Below are positions 26,126 through 35,164 of a DNA stretch of 37,456 nt, in pieces (positions within the stretch are counted from its first letter, which is position 1; each line of letters begins with the position of its first letter). This DNA is from Nitrospinota bacterium (GTDB lineage: Bacteria; Nitrospinota_A; UBA7883). The stretch is taken from NCBI GenBank assembly GCA_029879765.1, contig JAOUPQ010000003.1:1-37456 (forward strand), read 5' to 3'. A program made the translations under genes and the position numbers. A model generated the notes under the pieces. The model ran no database searches. It was not told where the DNA came from and saw nothing but the letters and a program-made list of their open reading frames with translations.

Positions 26126-27301
26126 ATGGCCGAAAAACAGGAAAACATGTCCGGTGTCCTGCCGTCACAGGCGCTGATTGAATTAATCGGGGGGGGAGCG
26201 ATCACTGCCCCCGGCTCTTCCGGGGCGCAGATGGCCTCGCAGGTCCAGCCCGCCTCTGTGGATCTGCGTCTTGGCCCCACCGCATACCGTCTCCAGTCAA
26301 GCTTTCTGCCACAGTCGGACACGGTGGAGAGCAAAATGAGCGATCTGGTGATGTACGAGCTGGGTCTGGAGAAAGGCGCCATCCTGGAGCGGGGGGCCGT
26401 ATACCTCATCCCGCTGATGGAGGAGATGAGCCTGGGCGTCGGCGTCCGGGGAAAGACCAATCCCAAAAGCTCCACTGGCCGGTTGGATGTCTTCACCAGA
26501 GTAATCACCGACAATTGCTCCCGATTCGAGGAGATAGCCGCCGGGTATCATGGGAGGCTGTATCTGGAGGTGGTGCCACGCTCCTTCACCATAAAGGTAA
26601 AAGCGGGGCAAAAACTCAACCAGTTGCGACTATTCACCAATGGGGCGTCTGGGGGAGCCGACAGTGCGTTGACCGTAAAACCGGGGGTGGTGGAAGGGGA
26701 GTTGTCCTCCCTTTACCGGACAGAGGAACTGCTGATGGATCCGGAGGGCGTCTTTATCGCCCAGCCTGGTGTGCGCCTGGCGGACGATGGACTGCTTATG
26801 GGGGTGGATTTGACCTCGCAGAGCGGTGGGCCCATAGGATATAAAGCGAAGAAAAACAGTCATGTGATCGACCTGGAGAAGGTGGCCCACTATTGCGCCG
26901 ATGAATTCTGGGAGCCGATATACCCCCCCCGCAATGGCCGCCTTATCCTAGAACCGGAGGAGTTCTATATCTTCGCGTCGAAGGAGCGGATCCGGGTGCC
27001 GATGTCGTGCGCGGCGGAGATGGTGGAGTTTGACGCCGGTTCCGGCGAGTTGCGCACCCATTACGCCGGTTTTTTCGATCCCGGATTCGGCTATGGGCGC
27101 AATGGAGAGGTGGAAGGGACCAAGGCGGTGCTGGAAGTCCGGCCTCACGATGTGCCTTTTATTATAGAAGATGGGCAGATTCTGTTTAAAATGAAATATG
27201 AAAGGATGAGCCAGGCGCCGGAAATATGGTATGGAGCGGAAATCGGCTCCAACTATCACGATCAGGTGTTAAGATTGGCAAAACAATTCAAGCAAATGTA
27301 G
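26126..27301 (+). CDS. Long-form 2'-deoxycytidine 5'-triphosphate deaminase
   Basis: The 391-residue protein matches the double-length dCTP deaminase family. Members turn dCTP into dUTP for thymidylate synthesis and consist of two dUTPase-like halves. The N-terminal half has QPASVDLRLGPTAYR, RGKTNPKSSTGRLDVFTRV and GRLYLEVVPRSFTIKVKAGQKLNQLRLF, with the Glu after GRLYL as the likely catalytic residue. The C-terminal half repeats the fold (SHVIDLEKVAHYCADEFWEPI through the final beta strands). A GGGG tract lies several bases before the ATG. It stands alone, divergent from ilvB. Bifunctional dUTPase activity cannot be judged from sequence. Confidence 0.87.
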   Translation: MAEKQENMSGVLPSQALIELIGGGAITAPGSSGAQMASQVQPASVDLRLGPTAYRLQSSFLPQSDTVESKMSDLVMYELGLEKGAILERGAVYLIPLMEEMSLGVGVRGKTNPKSSTGRLDVFTRVITDNCSRFEEIAAGYHGRLYLEVVPRSFTIKVKAGQKLNQLRLFTNGASGGADSALTVKPGVVEGELSSLYRTEELLMDPEGVFIAQPGVRLADDGLLMGVDLTSQSGGPIGYKAKKNSHVIDLEKVAHYCADEFWEPIYPPRNGRLILEPEEFYIFASKERIRVPMSCAAEMVEFDAGSGELRTHYAGFFDPGFGYGRNGEVEGTKAVLEVRPHDVPFIIEDGQILFKMKYERMSQAPEIWYGAEIGSNYHDQVLRLAKQFKQM

Positions 27302-27661
27302 GAGTATGGATATATTCACGGCAAAAAGTCGATAATTCGTCGATTATGAAAAACTGTGATAAAATAACTCATTATGATTGGCGCTGATATTAGCTTGGCC
27401 GTTCCGACTCAAACAGGTGTATAGCCATATGAGCTTGCATGATGTGACCTTTGGTTCTTTGCCTGTGGGCTGTATATTTTTCCGCTTCCTGGCGAATTCA
27501 ATTCCAATCTTCTGTTCATATTTACTCCCATCCCCCGCCACTGATTTGAAATGTAGGATCCCATCCACGGTTCATATCGGGGGGGAGGAGGCTTCATATA
27601 ATCTCGCAACATTAATCCCGGCGCATAATGTCGCCATGTCGACAAGAGGAGAAATACGACA
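27302..27661. other. 360-bp AT-rich intergenic region before the chemoreceptor gene
   Basis: No convincing gene is seen; the track ORFs here have no ribosome site or recognisable content. The first 60 bases contain ATAAT-N6-ATTAT and GTCGATAA (27328-27335), close to the -10 of flagellar sigma-28 promoters, then TGATAAAAT. The remainder holds nothing I can name until the AGGAGA ribosome site of the next gene. Confidence 0.35.
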
Positions 27662-30448
27662 ATGAGCACCTGGAGGCTTCAATCCAAACTTCTGGTTTAT
27701 TTCCTGGCTGTGGGTTTTATCCCGTTCTTCATGATAGGCATGCTTGCCAATAATGAAATGACAAAAGCCTTGGAGGATCAGGCTAATGGCCAGCTGGAGG
27801 GGCTGCGGGAAATTAAAAAGCTGCAGATAGAAAAATTCTTCAAGGAGCGCCGGGGAGACATGGGCGTGATCATGGAGACCGTGGCCACTCTGCGCCGCGA
27901 AGCCATCGCCAAGATGGAAGCTGTCCGCCAGATAAAAGCGCACGAGATCAAAAAGCATTTCGAGAACAAGCTGGCCGAGCTGGAGGATGTGAAACGAAAC
28001 CTCCGGTTCACAGGTGGCGTCCAGGAAATGGAGGATGTCTTCCGATATGGAATCAACAGCCAGCAATATAAAGAAGCGTACAGTCGCAGGTTTTCCGGAT
28101 TCCAGTCGTTCGAAAAAAGTTTCCGCTTCTACGACGTTTTCCTTATAGACAATTCCGGCAACGTGGTCTTCTCCGTGGAGAAAGAAGGGGATCTGGGGGA
28201 GAACCTGCTCACCGGCAAGCTGAAAGACAGCGGGCTGGCCAGGGCTTTCAGGGAAGGGCGATCCAGGCCGGTCTTTATCGATTATTCCTGGTATGACGTT
28301 TCCAATGACGTCGCCTCCTTTCTGGCCACTCCTCTTTATGACACCAATGGCGGGGTGCTGGGTGTGGCGGCTTTCCAGGTATCGCTGGAGGAAATCAACA
28401 ACATCATGACCCAGAGAGATGGCATGGGCAAAACCGGGGAGACATATCTGGTGGGATCGGACATGCTGATGCGCTCCGATTCATTTCTGGACCCCACCCA
28501 CCACTCTGTGAAAGCCTCTTTCGCCAACCCGGACAAGGGAAAAGTGGACACGGAGGCCGCCAGGGAGGCTCTTGCCGGCAAAACCGGCGCCGACGTCATC
28601 CTCGACTATAACGGCAACCCTGTGGTTTCCGCCTACGCCCCCCTGAAAATCGGTGATGTAACCTGGGCCATTCTGGCGGAGATTGATGTGGCGGAAGCTT
28701 TTTCCCCGGTGGACCAGAACGGGAACGAATACTACAAGAAATATGTGGACCTCTACGGATACTACGATCTGTTCCTGATCAATCCTGACGGGCATGTCTT
28801 CTACACCGCCGCCAAGGAATCGGACCTGAACACCAACATGGTGAACGGAAAATACGCAAGCTCCGGCCTGGGCAAGCTCACCCGCCGTGTGCTGGAAACA
28901 AAACAGTTCCAGTTCGCCGATTTCGAGCCATACGCTCCCAGCGGCGGGGCTCCCGAGGCCTTCATCGCCGAGCCTGTGGTTCATAGCGGTAATGTGGAGA
29001 TCATTGTGGCCTTGCAGCTCTCTATCGACGCCATCAACGAGGTGATGACCACGCGGGCCGGAATGGGAGCCACAGGCGAAACATACCTGGTGGGCAAGGA
29101 CAACCTGATGCGCTCCGATTCCCGCGAGGATTCGGCAAACCGCTCGGTCAAGGCTTCCTTTGCTAATCCCGGCAGCGGCCGGGTGGAGACCAGGGCCTCC
29201 AGAGAAGCCCTCTCCGGCACCTCCGACGCTGATGTTATTGAGACGTATAACGGAGACACTGTCCTGTCCGCATGGGCTCCTGTCCGGGTGTTCGACACCA
29301 CCTGGGCGATGATGGCCGAGATAGATGAAGATGAAGCTTTCGCCGCCGTGGCCAAGGTGCAGATGTATATGGTGATTTTTGGCGTAATTGGCCTTGTGTC
29401 GATCGCAGTGTTCGCCATATATATCGCGCGGTCTATCACCAACCCGATCAACCGCATCATCGGCGAGATGAACGAGGGATCAAACCAGGTGGCCTCCGCC
29501 TCCACCGATATCTCCAACTCCAGCCAGAGCCTGGCCGAGGGCGCCACGGAACAGGCCTCCAGCCTGGAGGAGACATCCGCCGCCCTGGAGCAGGTGGCCG
29601 CCCAGACCAAGCAGAACGCCGACAACGCCAACATGGCCAACTCCCAGGCTGGCCAGACCCGCAAGGAAGCGGAGAACGGAACCGCCACCATGACAGAGAT
29701 GATCGGCTCCATGGAGGCGATCAACAAGTCCTCCCAGGAGATCGGCAAGATCATCAAGGTTATCGAGGAGATCGCTTTCCAGACCAACCTGCTGGCGCTC
29801 AACGCCGCCGTGGAAGCGGCCCGGGCCGGCGAGCATGGCAAGGGCTTTGCCGTGGTGGCAGAGGAGGTGCGCAACCTGGCCCAGCGCTCCGCCGCCGCCG
29901 CCAAGGACACCGGCGCCTTGATAGAGGAAGCCGTGCGCCGCGCCTCTGATGGCAACGATATGGCGCGCAAGTCCGGGGAGGTCCTGGGGCAGATCGTCAA
30001 TGGGGTCAAGAAGATGAGCGACCTGATCGGCGAAATCGCCGAGGCCTCCAACGAGCAGGCCCAGGGCGTGGACCAGGTGAACTCCGCCATTGCCCAGATG
30101 GACAAAGTGACCCAGCAGAACGCCGCCAATGCCGAGGAAGCCGCCGCCGCCTCCGAGGAGTTGAATGCCCAGGCGGACAAGCTCAATGACATGGTGATGG
30201 ACCTGACCAGGCTTATCGAAGGAACCGCCGACAGAGATATCGGCTTGCGCGCCAGGGCGCATACGGCCCCCAAGATGCTCACCGGGGGAATCCGGGGCGC
30301 CCGCAAACCCGCCCCCATGGCCAGGAATGCGGCCCCACGCAAAGCGCCGCCAAAAGCGGCCCACGTGCCCCCGCCTCCGCCGCCCAAAAAGCGGGAAAAA
30401 ACTCCAGAGGAGACCATCCCGCTGGAAGACGATATGGACGGGTTTTAA
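27662..30448 (+). CDS. Methyl-accepting chemotaxis protein with duplicated extracytoplasmic sensor
   Basis: The 928-residue receptor has a first membrane helix (about 10-27), a coiled coil (about 35-110) and an extracytoplasmic sensor (about 110-565). A second helix (about 568-587), a HAMP-like segment and a long signalling coiled coil follow. The conserved tip [42 protein letters not shown] is near residues 702-745. The sensor contains two copies of one module about 210 residues apart. YDVFLID / YDLFLIN starts each copy, and [13 protein letters not shown] / [13 protein letters not shown] recurs later, consistent with tandem Cache-like domains. The C-terminal 70 residues are Ala/Pro/Lys-rich with a PPPPPP run and an acidic DDMDGF end. 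AGGAGA precedes the ATG. The ligand is unknown. Confidence 0.93.
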   Translation: MSTWRLQSKLLVYFLAVGFIPFFMIGMLANNEMTKALEDQANGQLEGLREIKKLQIEKFFKERRGDMGVIMETVATLRREAIAKMEAVRQIKAHEIKKHFENKLAELEDVKRNLRFTGGVQEMEDVFRYGINSQQYKEAYSRRFSGFQSFEKSFRFYDVFLIDNSGNVVFSVEKEGDLGENLLTGKLKDSGLARAFREGRSRPVFIDYSWYDVSNDVASFLATPLYDTNGGVLGVAAFQVSLEEINNIMTQRDGMGKTGETYLVGSDMLMRSDSFLDPTHHSVKASFANPDKGKVDTEAAREALAGKTGADVILDYNGNPVVSAYAPLKIGDVTWAILAEIDVAEAFSPVDQNGNEYYKKYVDLYGYYDLFLINPDGHVFYTAAKESDLNTNMVNGKYASSGLGKLTRRVLETKQFQFADFEPYAPSGGAPEAFIAEPVVHSGNVEIIVALQLSIDAINEVMTTRAGMGATGETYLVGKDNLMRSDSREDSANRSVKASFANPGSGRVETRASREALSGTSDADVIETYNGDTVLSAWAPVRVFDTTWAMMAEIDEDEAFAAVAKVQMYMVIFGVIGLVSIAVFAIYIARSITNPINRIIGEMNEGSNQVASASTDISNSSQSLAEGATEQASSLEETSAALEQVAAQTKQNADNANMANSQAGQTRKEAENGTATMTEMIGSMEAINKSSQEIGKIIKVIEEIAFQTNLLALNAAVEAARAGEHGKGFAVVAEEVRNLAQRSAAAAKDTGALIEEAVRRASDGNDMARKSGEVLGQIVNGVKKMSDLIGEIAEASNEQAQGVDQVNSAIAQMDKVTQQNAANAEEAAAASEELNAQADKLNDMVMDLTRLIEGTADRDIGLRARAHTAPKMLTGGIRGARKPAPMARNAAPRKAPPKAAHVPPPPPPKKREKTPEETIPLEDDMDGF

Positions 30449-30510
30449 ATCCAATGGGGAAACATCCAGGGGCTCCACCAGCCCCGGATGATCCCCAACC
30501 GTTACTAGGA

Positions 30511-30543
30511 GCGCCCGGGTCAAAAACCGGGCGCTTTTTTTTT
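30511..30543 (+). terminator. Rho-independent terminator after the chemoreceptor gene
   Basis: A perfect eight-pair stem GCGCCCGG / CCGGGCGC closes an eight-base loop (GTCAAAAA) and is followed by nine T residues. This is the strongest terminator in the window and separates the chemoreceptor from uvrB. Confidence 0.92.
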
Positions 30544-30613
30544 GGGGCCAGGGAGGGGCCCGCGCGCGCCATTGTTATCAGCCAGCAGTTTCTGTCATTG
30601 TCGCCGTCTGCGC

Positions 30614-30619
30614 TATACT
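30614..30619 (+). promoter_or_regulatory. TATACT box abutting the uvrB start
   Basis: TATACT ends seven bases before the uvrB ATG, and no ribosome site lies between them. If this is the -10 box, transcription would begin at or next to the start codon, giving a leaderless mRNA. The -35 region is weak. Confidence 0.35.
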
Positions 30620-30625
30620 ATTTCC

Positions 30626-32605
30626 ATGGAAAACAAATTCAAACTAGTCTCCCCCTTCGAGCCCCAAGGGGACCAGCCGGAGGCCATCCGTCAACTGGTG
30701 GATGGGCTGGGGGCGGGGCTGGAGAGCCAGGTGCTGCTGGGGGTCACCGGATCGGGAAAAACATTCACCATCGCCAATGTCATAGAGCGGGTTCAGCGCC
30801 CCGCGCTGGTCATCGCCCACAACAAGACCCTGGCGGCCCAGTTATATTCCGAATTCAAGGCGTTCTTCCCGGAAAACGCCGTGGAGTATTTCGTCAGCTA
30901 TTACGACTATTACCAGCCGGAGGCCTATCTCCCCTCCACGGGGACGTATATAGAAAAGGACTCGTCGATAAACGAGGAGATCGACAAGCTTCGTCACAGC
31001 GCCACCCGGTCGCTGTTCGAGCGCCGCGATGTCATCATAGTGGCCTCGGTCTCCTGCATCTATGGGCTTGGTTCACCGGAGGCGTATTTCGACATGAAGG
31101 TCCGGGTGGAAGTGGGGCAACATAGGGAGCGGGACGAGCTGCTCGAAGCGCTGGTGGGGATAAGATATGACCGCAACAACGTCGATTTTTCCCGGGGGAC
31201 GTTCCGGGTGAACGGCGACGTGGTGGAGGTGCTGCCCATATACGAGACAGACTCGGCCATCCGGATCGAATTTTTCGGCGATGAGGTGGATTCCATCCAC
31301 AGGGTGGATCCGCTCACCGGTCGGAAGCTGGAGAAGCTGGACGCGGTGAATATATATCCCGGTTCCCACTATGTCACCCCGCCGGAGCTTATGGAGAAGG
31401 CGCTGGTGGAGATCCACAGCGAGATGGAGACGGCCCATGAGAACTTTCTGGACCAGGAAAAATATGTGGAAGCCCAGAGGATCCGGGAGCGGACCCTGGG
31501 GGATATAGAGATGATCAAGGCCATAGGCTATTGCAACGGGATAGAGAACTATTCGCGGGTGATAACCGGTCGCCCTCCGGGCTCGCCCCCGCCCACGCTG
31601 ATGGAATACTTTCCCGACGACGCGCTGATCATAATAGACGAGAGCCACCAGACCGTGCCCCAGGTGGGCGCCATGCTGAAGGGGGACCGAAGCCGAAAGG
31701 ACACCCTGGTGGGGCATGGGTTCCGTCTGCCGTCGGCCTACGACAACAGGCCGCTTTCGTTTGATGAGTTCGAAAGCCATGTGAACCAGGTGATATATGT
31801 TTCCGCCACTCCCGCCAGTTACGAACTGAACAAAACCGGGGGGGTGGTGGTGGAACAGGTGGTCCGCCCCACGGGGCTTGTGGATCCGCCGGTGGAGGTG
31901 CGTCCTGCCCACAACCAGGTGGATGACCTGCTGGGGGAGATCGGCAAGCGGACCGGGATGGGGCATCGCACGCTGGTGGGCGCCATGACAAAACGCCAGG
32001 CGGAGGATCTGACCGACTACCTGCAGGGGCTGGGGGTCCGGGCCAGATATCTGCACTCCGATATCGCCACGCTGGAGCGGATGGCGATAATAAACGAACT
32101 TCGGGAAGGGGAGTTCGATGTGCTGATAGGGATAAACCTGCTTCGGGAAGGGCTGGATATCCCGGAGGTGGGGCTGGTGGCGATCCTGAATGCGGACATG
32201 GAGGGGTTTTTGCGAAGCGAGACTTCCCTGGTGCAAACCGCAGGCCGCGCCGCCAGAAACTCCCAAGGGCTGGTGATCCTTTACGCCGACAAGATGACCG
32301 GCTCCATGAAACGGGCGATCGGGGAAATGGACCGCCGCCGGGAGCGCCAGATCGCCTATAACACGCTCCACGGAATCACCCCCACCAGCGTGAGCAAGCA
32401 GATATCCAAAGCGCTGGCGTTCGCCTTGGGGAAGGAGGGGGAGGAGGAAGTGGATGAGTTTTCCCATCTGACCGGGGAGCGGATAGACCGATTGATCAGC
32501 GACTATGAGGCGAAAATGAAGGCCGCCGCCGGTGAGCTTGATTTCGAATCCGCCGCCGAATGGCGCGACAAGATCAAAAAGCTTCGGCGACTGAAGATGA
32601 TTTGA
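30626..32605 (+). CDS. uvrB: Excinuclease ABC subunit B
   Basis: The 659-residue nucleotide-excision-repair helicase loads onto damaged DNA with UvrA and recruits UvrC. It has the Walker [11 protein letters not shown], the beta-hairpin [16 protein letters not shown], the helicase motif [11 protein letters not shown], motifs V/VI ([23 protein letters not shown]-like and QTAGRAARN), and a C-terminal UVR coiled coil ([17 protein letters not shown]). The track start at 30542 adds 28 non-family residues across the terminator. The ATG at 30626 ([13 protein letters not shown]) is the family start. It is monocistronic between the terminator and the kinase genes. I see no clear LexA box. Confidence 0.97.
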   Translation: MENKFKLVSPFEPQGDQPEAIRQLVDGLGAGLESQVLLGVTGSGKTFTIANVIERVQRPALVIAHNKTLAAQLYSEFKAFFPENAVEYFVSYYDYYQPEAYLPSTGTYIEKDSSINEEIDKLRHSATRSLFERRDVIIVASVSCIYGLGSPEAYFDMKVRVEVGQHRERDELLEALVGIRYDRNNVDFSRGTFRVNGDVVEVLPIYETDSAIRIEFFGDEVDSIHRVDPLTGRKLEKLDAVNIYPGSHYVTPPELMEKALVEIHSEMETAHENFLDQEKYVEAQRIRERTLGDIEMIKAIGYCNGIENYSRVITGRPPGSPPPTLMEYFPDDALIIIDESHQTVPQVGAMLKGDRSRKDTLVGHGFRLPSAYDNRPLSFDEFESHVNQVIYVSATPASYELNKTGGVVVEQVVRPTGLVDPPVEVRPAHNQVDDLLGEIGKRTGMGHRTLVGAMTKRQAEDLTDYLQGLGVRARYLHSDIATLERMAIINELREGEFDVLIGINLLREGLDIPEVGLVAILNADMEGFLRSETSLVQTAGRAARNSQGLVILYADKMTGSMKRAIGEMDRRRERQIAYNTLHGITPTSVSKQISKALAFALGKEGEEEVDEFSHLTGERIDRLISDYEAKMKAAAGELDFESAAEWRDKIKKLRRLKMI

Positions 32606-32631
32606 TTTTCGCGATCCCATCTGTATCCGAT

Positions 32632-32665
32632 TTATCAATAATCCGCGATTAATCTGATAAAATGA
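32632..32665 (+). promoter_or_regulatory. Dyad-symmetric promoter/operator of the first kinase gene
   Basis: TTATCA (32632) and TGATAA (32655) are inverted repeats flanking a second dyad, ATC-CGC-GAT. The right arm runs into TGATAAAAT, a plausible -10. It lies 30-60 bases before the kinase ATG. Confidence 0.35.
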
Positions 32666-32692
32666 AAGTTTATTACCTGGTCCCTGGGGGAA

Positions 32693-35086
32693 ATGGGGTT
32701 AATCAAACTTTCCGCTTTTGCGCTGTCGTTCTGTTTCGCCTTTTTTGGCGCCGCACTGGGCGCCCATGGGGCGGTTTTGGCGCTTCCTGCGCAAATTTCC
32801 GAAAACGTGGGGCCCATATCCCTGGCGCCGCATATGGAGTGGATGGAGGACAGGGGCCGTGAATTGACCATCGAGGATGTGACCTCGCTCCCCAGATCTT
32901 CCGATTTCCGGCCGGTAGGCGCCAGCTTTTACAGCTATTTTCTTTCCGAATCCGCTTTCTGGTATCGGCTGACCATCAGGAATCCATCGTCAAGGGAGCA
33001 GCTGATGGTTCTGCAGAACGAAGTATCGTGGCTGGATGTGGTGGAGATGTATGAGCAGGGCCCGGAGGGTGGATTCCGGATGCGGCGGGCTGGGGATTCC
33101 ATACCTTTCCGGGAAAGAGAGTTCTCCCACCCCACGGCGGTGTTCCACATCTCGCTGGCGCCGGGAGAAGAGAGGACATTCCACTTTCGGGTGGAGGCCA
33201 TGGATGCTTTCCTCTCCCCCTTTACCCTGTGGGAAGACAAAGCCTTCGAAGAGAGCGACCGGGGCCGGACCATATATTTCGGGACTATCCTGGGGATAAT
33301 CACGGTCATGTTCTTCTTCAACGTGATCCTGATGTTTTTCCTGCGGGAGAGACGCTATCTTCAATACAACATCTATCTGTCCATCCTGGGTATATGGTTT
33401 CTCACCTACAACGGATTTTCCTTCCAGTATATCTGGCCCGAATCTCCCGTGTTCCAGAACAGGATGATGGTCTTTCTGGACTATGCCATGCAGCTTAGCG
33501 CGGTACTGTTCACCAGGGCGTTTCTTGACTCGAGAAACACCTTGCCGACTCTGGACAAGGTGCTATCGGGAGTCATCTGGCTATTCGTGGTCATGATTGT
33601 CGTCGATATAATAACTCCATTCCATTACTTCACGGGATTTGTATGTCTTGTCTTCCTGCAACTGTATGGCCCCTTGCTGGCGGTCTCCGGGCTGGTGGCG
33701 TTGCGCGCAGGCATCCGGTCAGCCCGGTTTTTCCTGCTGGCGTGGATTTCCACCACCATCGGTGTGTCGCTGACGGCGCTGATAGTGGTGGGCGTTCTGC
33801 CCTACAGCTTCTGGCTGTTCAGGGCAGGGGAGATCGGCGTGATGATGGATATCGTGCTGCTGGCCCTGGCTTTGGCGGACCGGATAAACATCCTGCGTCT
33901 GGAAAAAGAGGAGGCCCAGCTCACATCCAGAAAAGTCCTGGAAAAAGCCAGGGAGGAATTGACCGTCAAAGTGGAGGAGCGTACCTTGGAGCTGCGTGAG
34001 GCCCTGCGTCGGGCGGAAGAGGCCACGAAGCTGAAAGACAAGTTCGTCAGCCTGGTCTCCCACGATCTGCGCAGCCCCCTGGCCTCCATGAAAGGGTTGG
34101 TGGAGGCGATAGACCTGGATGATGACTCGCCGACTGTGGCGGAGAAAAACATCAATTATCTGCGGCGCGTGTCGCTATCGCTGGGTGGTCTGCTGCAAAT
34201 GACAGAGCAGCTTCTGAATCTGACCCGTATCAAGACTGGCAGAATCACCCCTATGAAAAAGATGTTCAACGCCCGGCAGAGGGTGGGGGCGTTGCTGGTG
34301 TTGATGGAGCCCACCGCCTCTCAGAAAGGAATAGAACTGGCCAACAACCTGCCGGAGGATATGACTCTGCTGGCGGATCTGGACCTATACCAGGAAGTGA
34401 TCCGCAACCTGGTGTCCAATTCCATAAAGTTTTGCAGGTCTGGGGACATGGTGACGGTGCACTCTCCCCCAGGGTACCAGAACACCGTGGCGGTTCGGGA
34501 TACGGGGCCTGGCATAGATAAAGAGACTTTGTCCAGGCTGTTCACCCATGGAGAGAAAACCACCAAAGTGGGAAGCGCTGGGGAAAAGGGGACCGGGCTG
34601 GGGCTGGAGTTCAGCCACGAGATAATGCTGGCCCATGGCGGAGACCTTACCGTCAGCCCCTTGGAGGGTGGTGGTGTGGAGTTTTATGTGACCCTGCCGG
34701 CCAGCCGCGCGATCATCCTGCTGGTGGATGACCAGAAAGTCCATCGAAAAATGATGCTGGACGCCATGGGCTCCGAGCTTTCCGTCGACGTGCTGGAAGC
34801 GGATGATGGGATCGAGGCGCTGGAGATAATGAAGCTGGCCAGGCCAGACCTTGTGGTGGTGGATGTTTTTATGCCGGGGATTAACGGACTTGAGCTTCTT
34901 AAGATAATGAAAAACACCCCCGCGCTCTCATCCATCCCGGTGATTATAGCGGCCACAGTTTCCCACTACGATGGCCAGGCAGACGCCATGCGGGCCCAGG
35001 CTTTGCAGATGGGAGCGGTGGATCTGGTGGAAAAGCCGCTGGAAGCCGAAGAATTCCTTGAGGCCATTTTAAAAATTCTCGCATAA
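32693..35086 (+). CDS. 7TMR-DISM hybrid sensor histidine kinase with C-terminal receiver
   Basis: The 797-residue protein has a signal peptide (about 1-27) and a periplasmic DISM2-type beta domain (about 40-190; FWYRLTIRNPS, FHFRVEAMDAFLSPFTLW). Seven membrane helices (about 200-400) lead to a coiled coil (about 400-445). The HisKA motif is SLVSHDLRSPLASMKG, with phospho-acceptor H457. The HATPase domain has NLVSNSIKF, VRDTGPGID and GTGLGLEF, and the receiver ends the protein (LLVDDQ; phospho-acceptor D724 in VVVDVFMPG; final K in VEKPL). The DISM2 domain binds carbohydrates or related ligands in some relatives, but the ligand here is unknown. GGGGGA precedes the ATG. It is paralogous to the next gene. 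Confidence 0.94.
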   Translation: MGLIKLSAFALSFCFAFFGAALGAHGAVLALPAQISENVGPISLAPHMEWMEDRGRELTIEDVTSLPRSSDFRPVGASFYSYFLSESAFWYRLTIRNPSSREQLMVLQNEVSWLDVVEMYEQGPEGGFRMRRAGDSIPFREREFSHPTAVFHISLAPGEERTFHFRVEAMDAFLSPFTLWEDKAFEESDRGRTIYFGTILGIITVMFFFNVILMFFLRERRYLQYNIYLSILGIWFLTYNGFSFQYIWPESPVFQNRMMVFLDYAMQLSAVLFTRAFLDSRNTLPTLDKVLSGVIWLFVVMIVVDIITPFHYFTGFVCLVFLQLYGPLLAVSGLVALRAGIRSARFFLLAWISTTIGVSLTALIVVGVLPYSFWLFRAGEIGVMMDIVLLALALADRINILRLEKEEAQLTSRKVLEKAREELTVKVEERTLELREALRRAEEATKLKDKFVSLVSHDLRSPLASMKGLVEAIDLDDDSPTVAEKNINYLRRVSLSLGGLLQMTEQLLNLTRIKTGRITPMKKMFNARQRVGALLVLMEPTASQKGIELANNLPEDMTLLADLDLYQEVIRNLVSNSIKFCRSGDMVTVHSPPGYQNTVAVRDTGPGIDKETLSRLFTHGEKTTKVGSAGEKGTGLGLEFSHEIMLAHGGDLTVSPLEGGGVEFYVTLPASRAIILLVDDQKVHRKMMLDAMGSELSVDVLEADDGIEALEIMKLARPDLVVVDVFMPGINGLELLKIMKNTPALSSIPVIIAATVSHYDGQADAMRAQALQMGAVDLVEKPLEAEEFLEAILKILA

Positions 35087-35116
35087 ACTGGCCCAAGCTA
35101 AAAAAATAGCCCAGGC

Positions 35117-35144
35117 TTGCGTGGATGGATTACAATTCTATATC
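35117..35144 (+). promoter_or_regulatory. Possible promoter of the second kinase gene
   Basis: TTGCGT and TATATC are 16 bases apart in the 78-base gap between the two kinase genes. The predicted leader is about 14 bases. Read-through from the first kinase gene is equally possible. Confidence 0.3.
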
Positions 35145-35164
35145 GGTATATGTCGAAGGTTCTC

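Noticed and set aside
27378-27665. 95-residue plus-strand ORF before the chemoreceptor
   Set aside because: No ribosome site, no recognisable content, and it overlaps the chemoreceptor ribosome site region.
28981-30417. 478-residue minus-strand ORF opposite the chemoreceptor
   Set aside because: Ala/Ser-rich antisense translation of a repetitive coiled coil; no ribosome site or family match.
31073-32638. 521-residue minus-strand ORF opposite uvrB
   Set aside because: Antisense shadow; uvrB is unmistakable on the plus strand.
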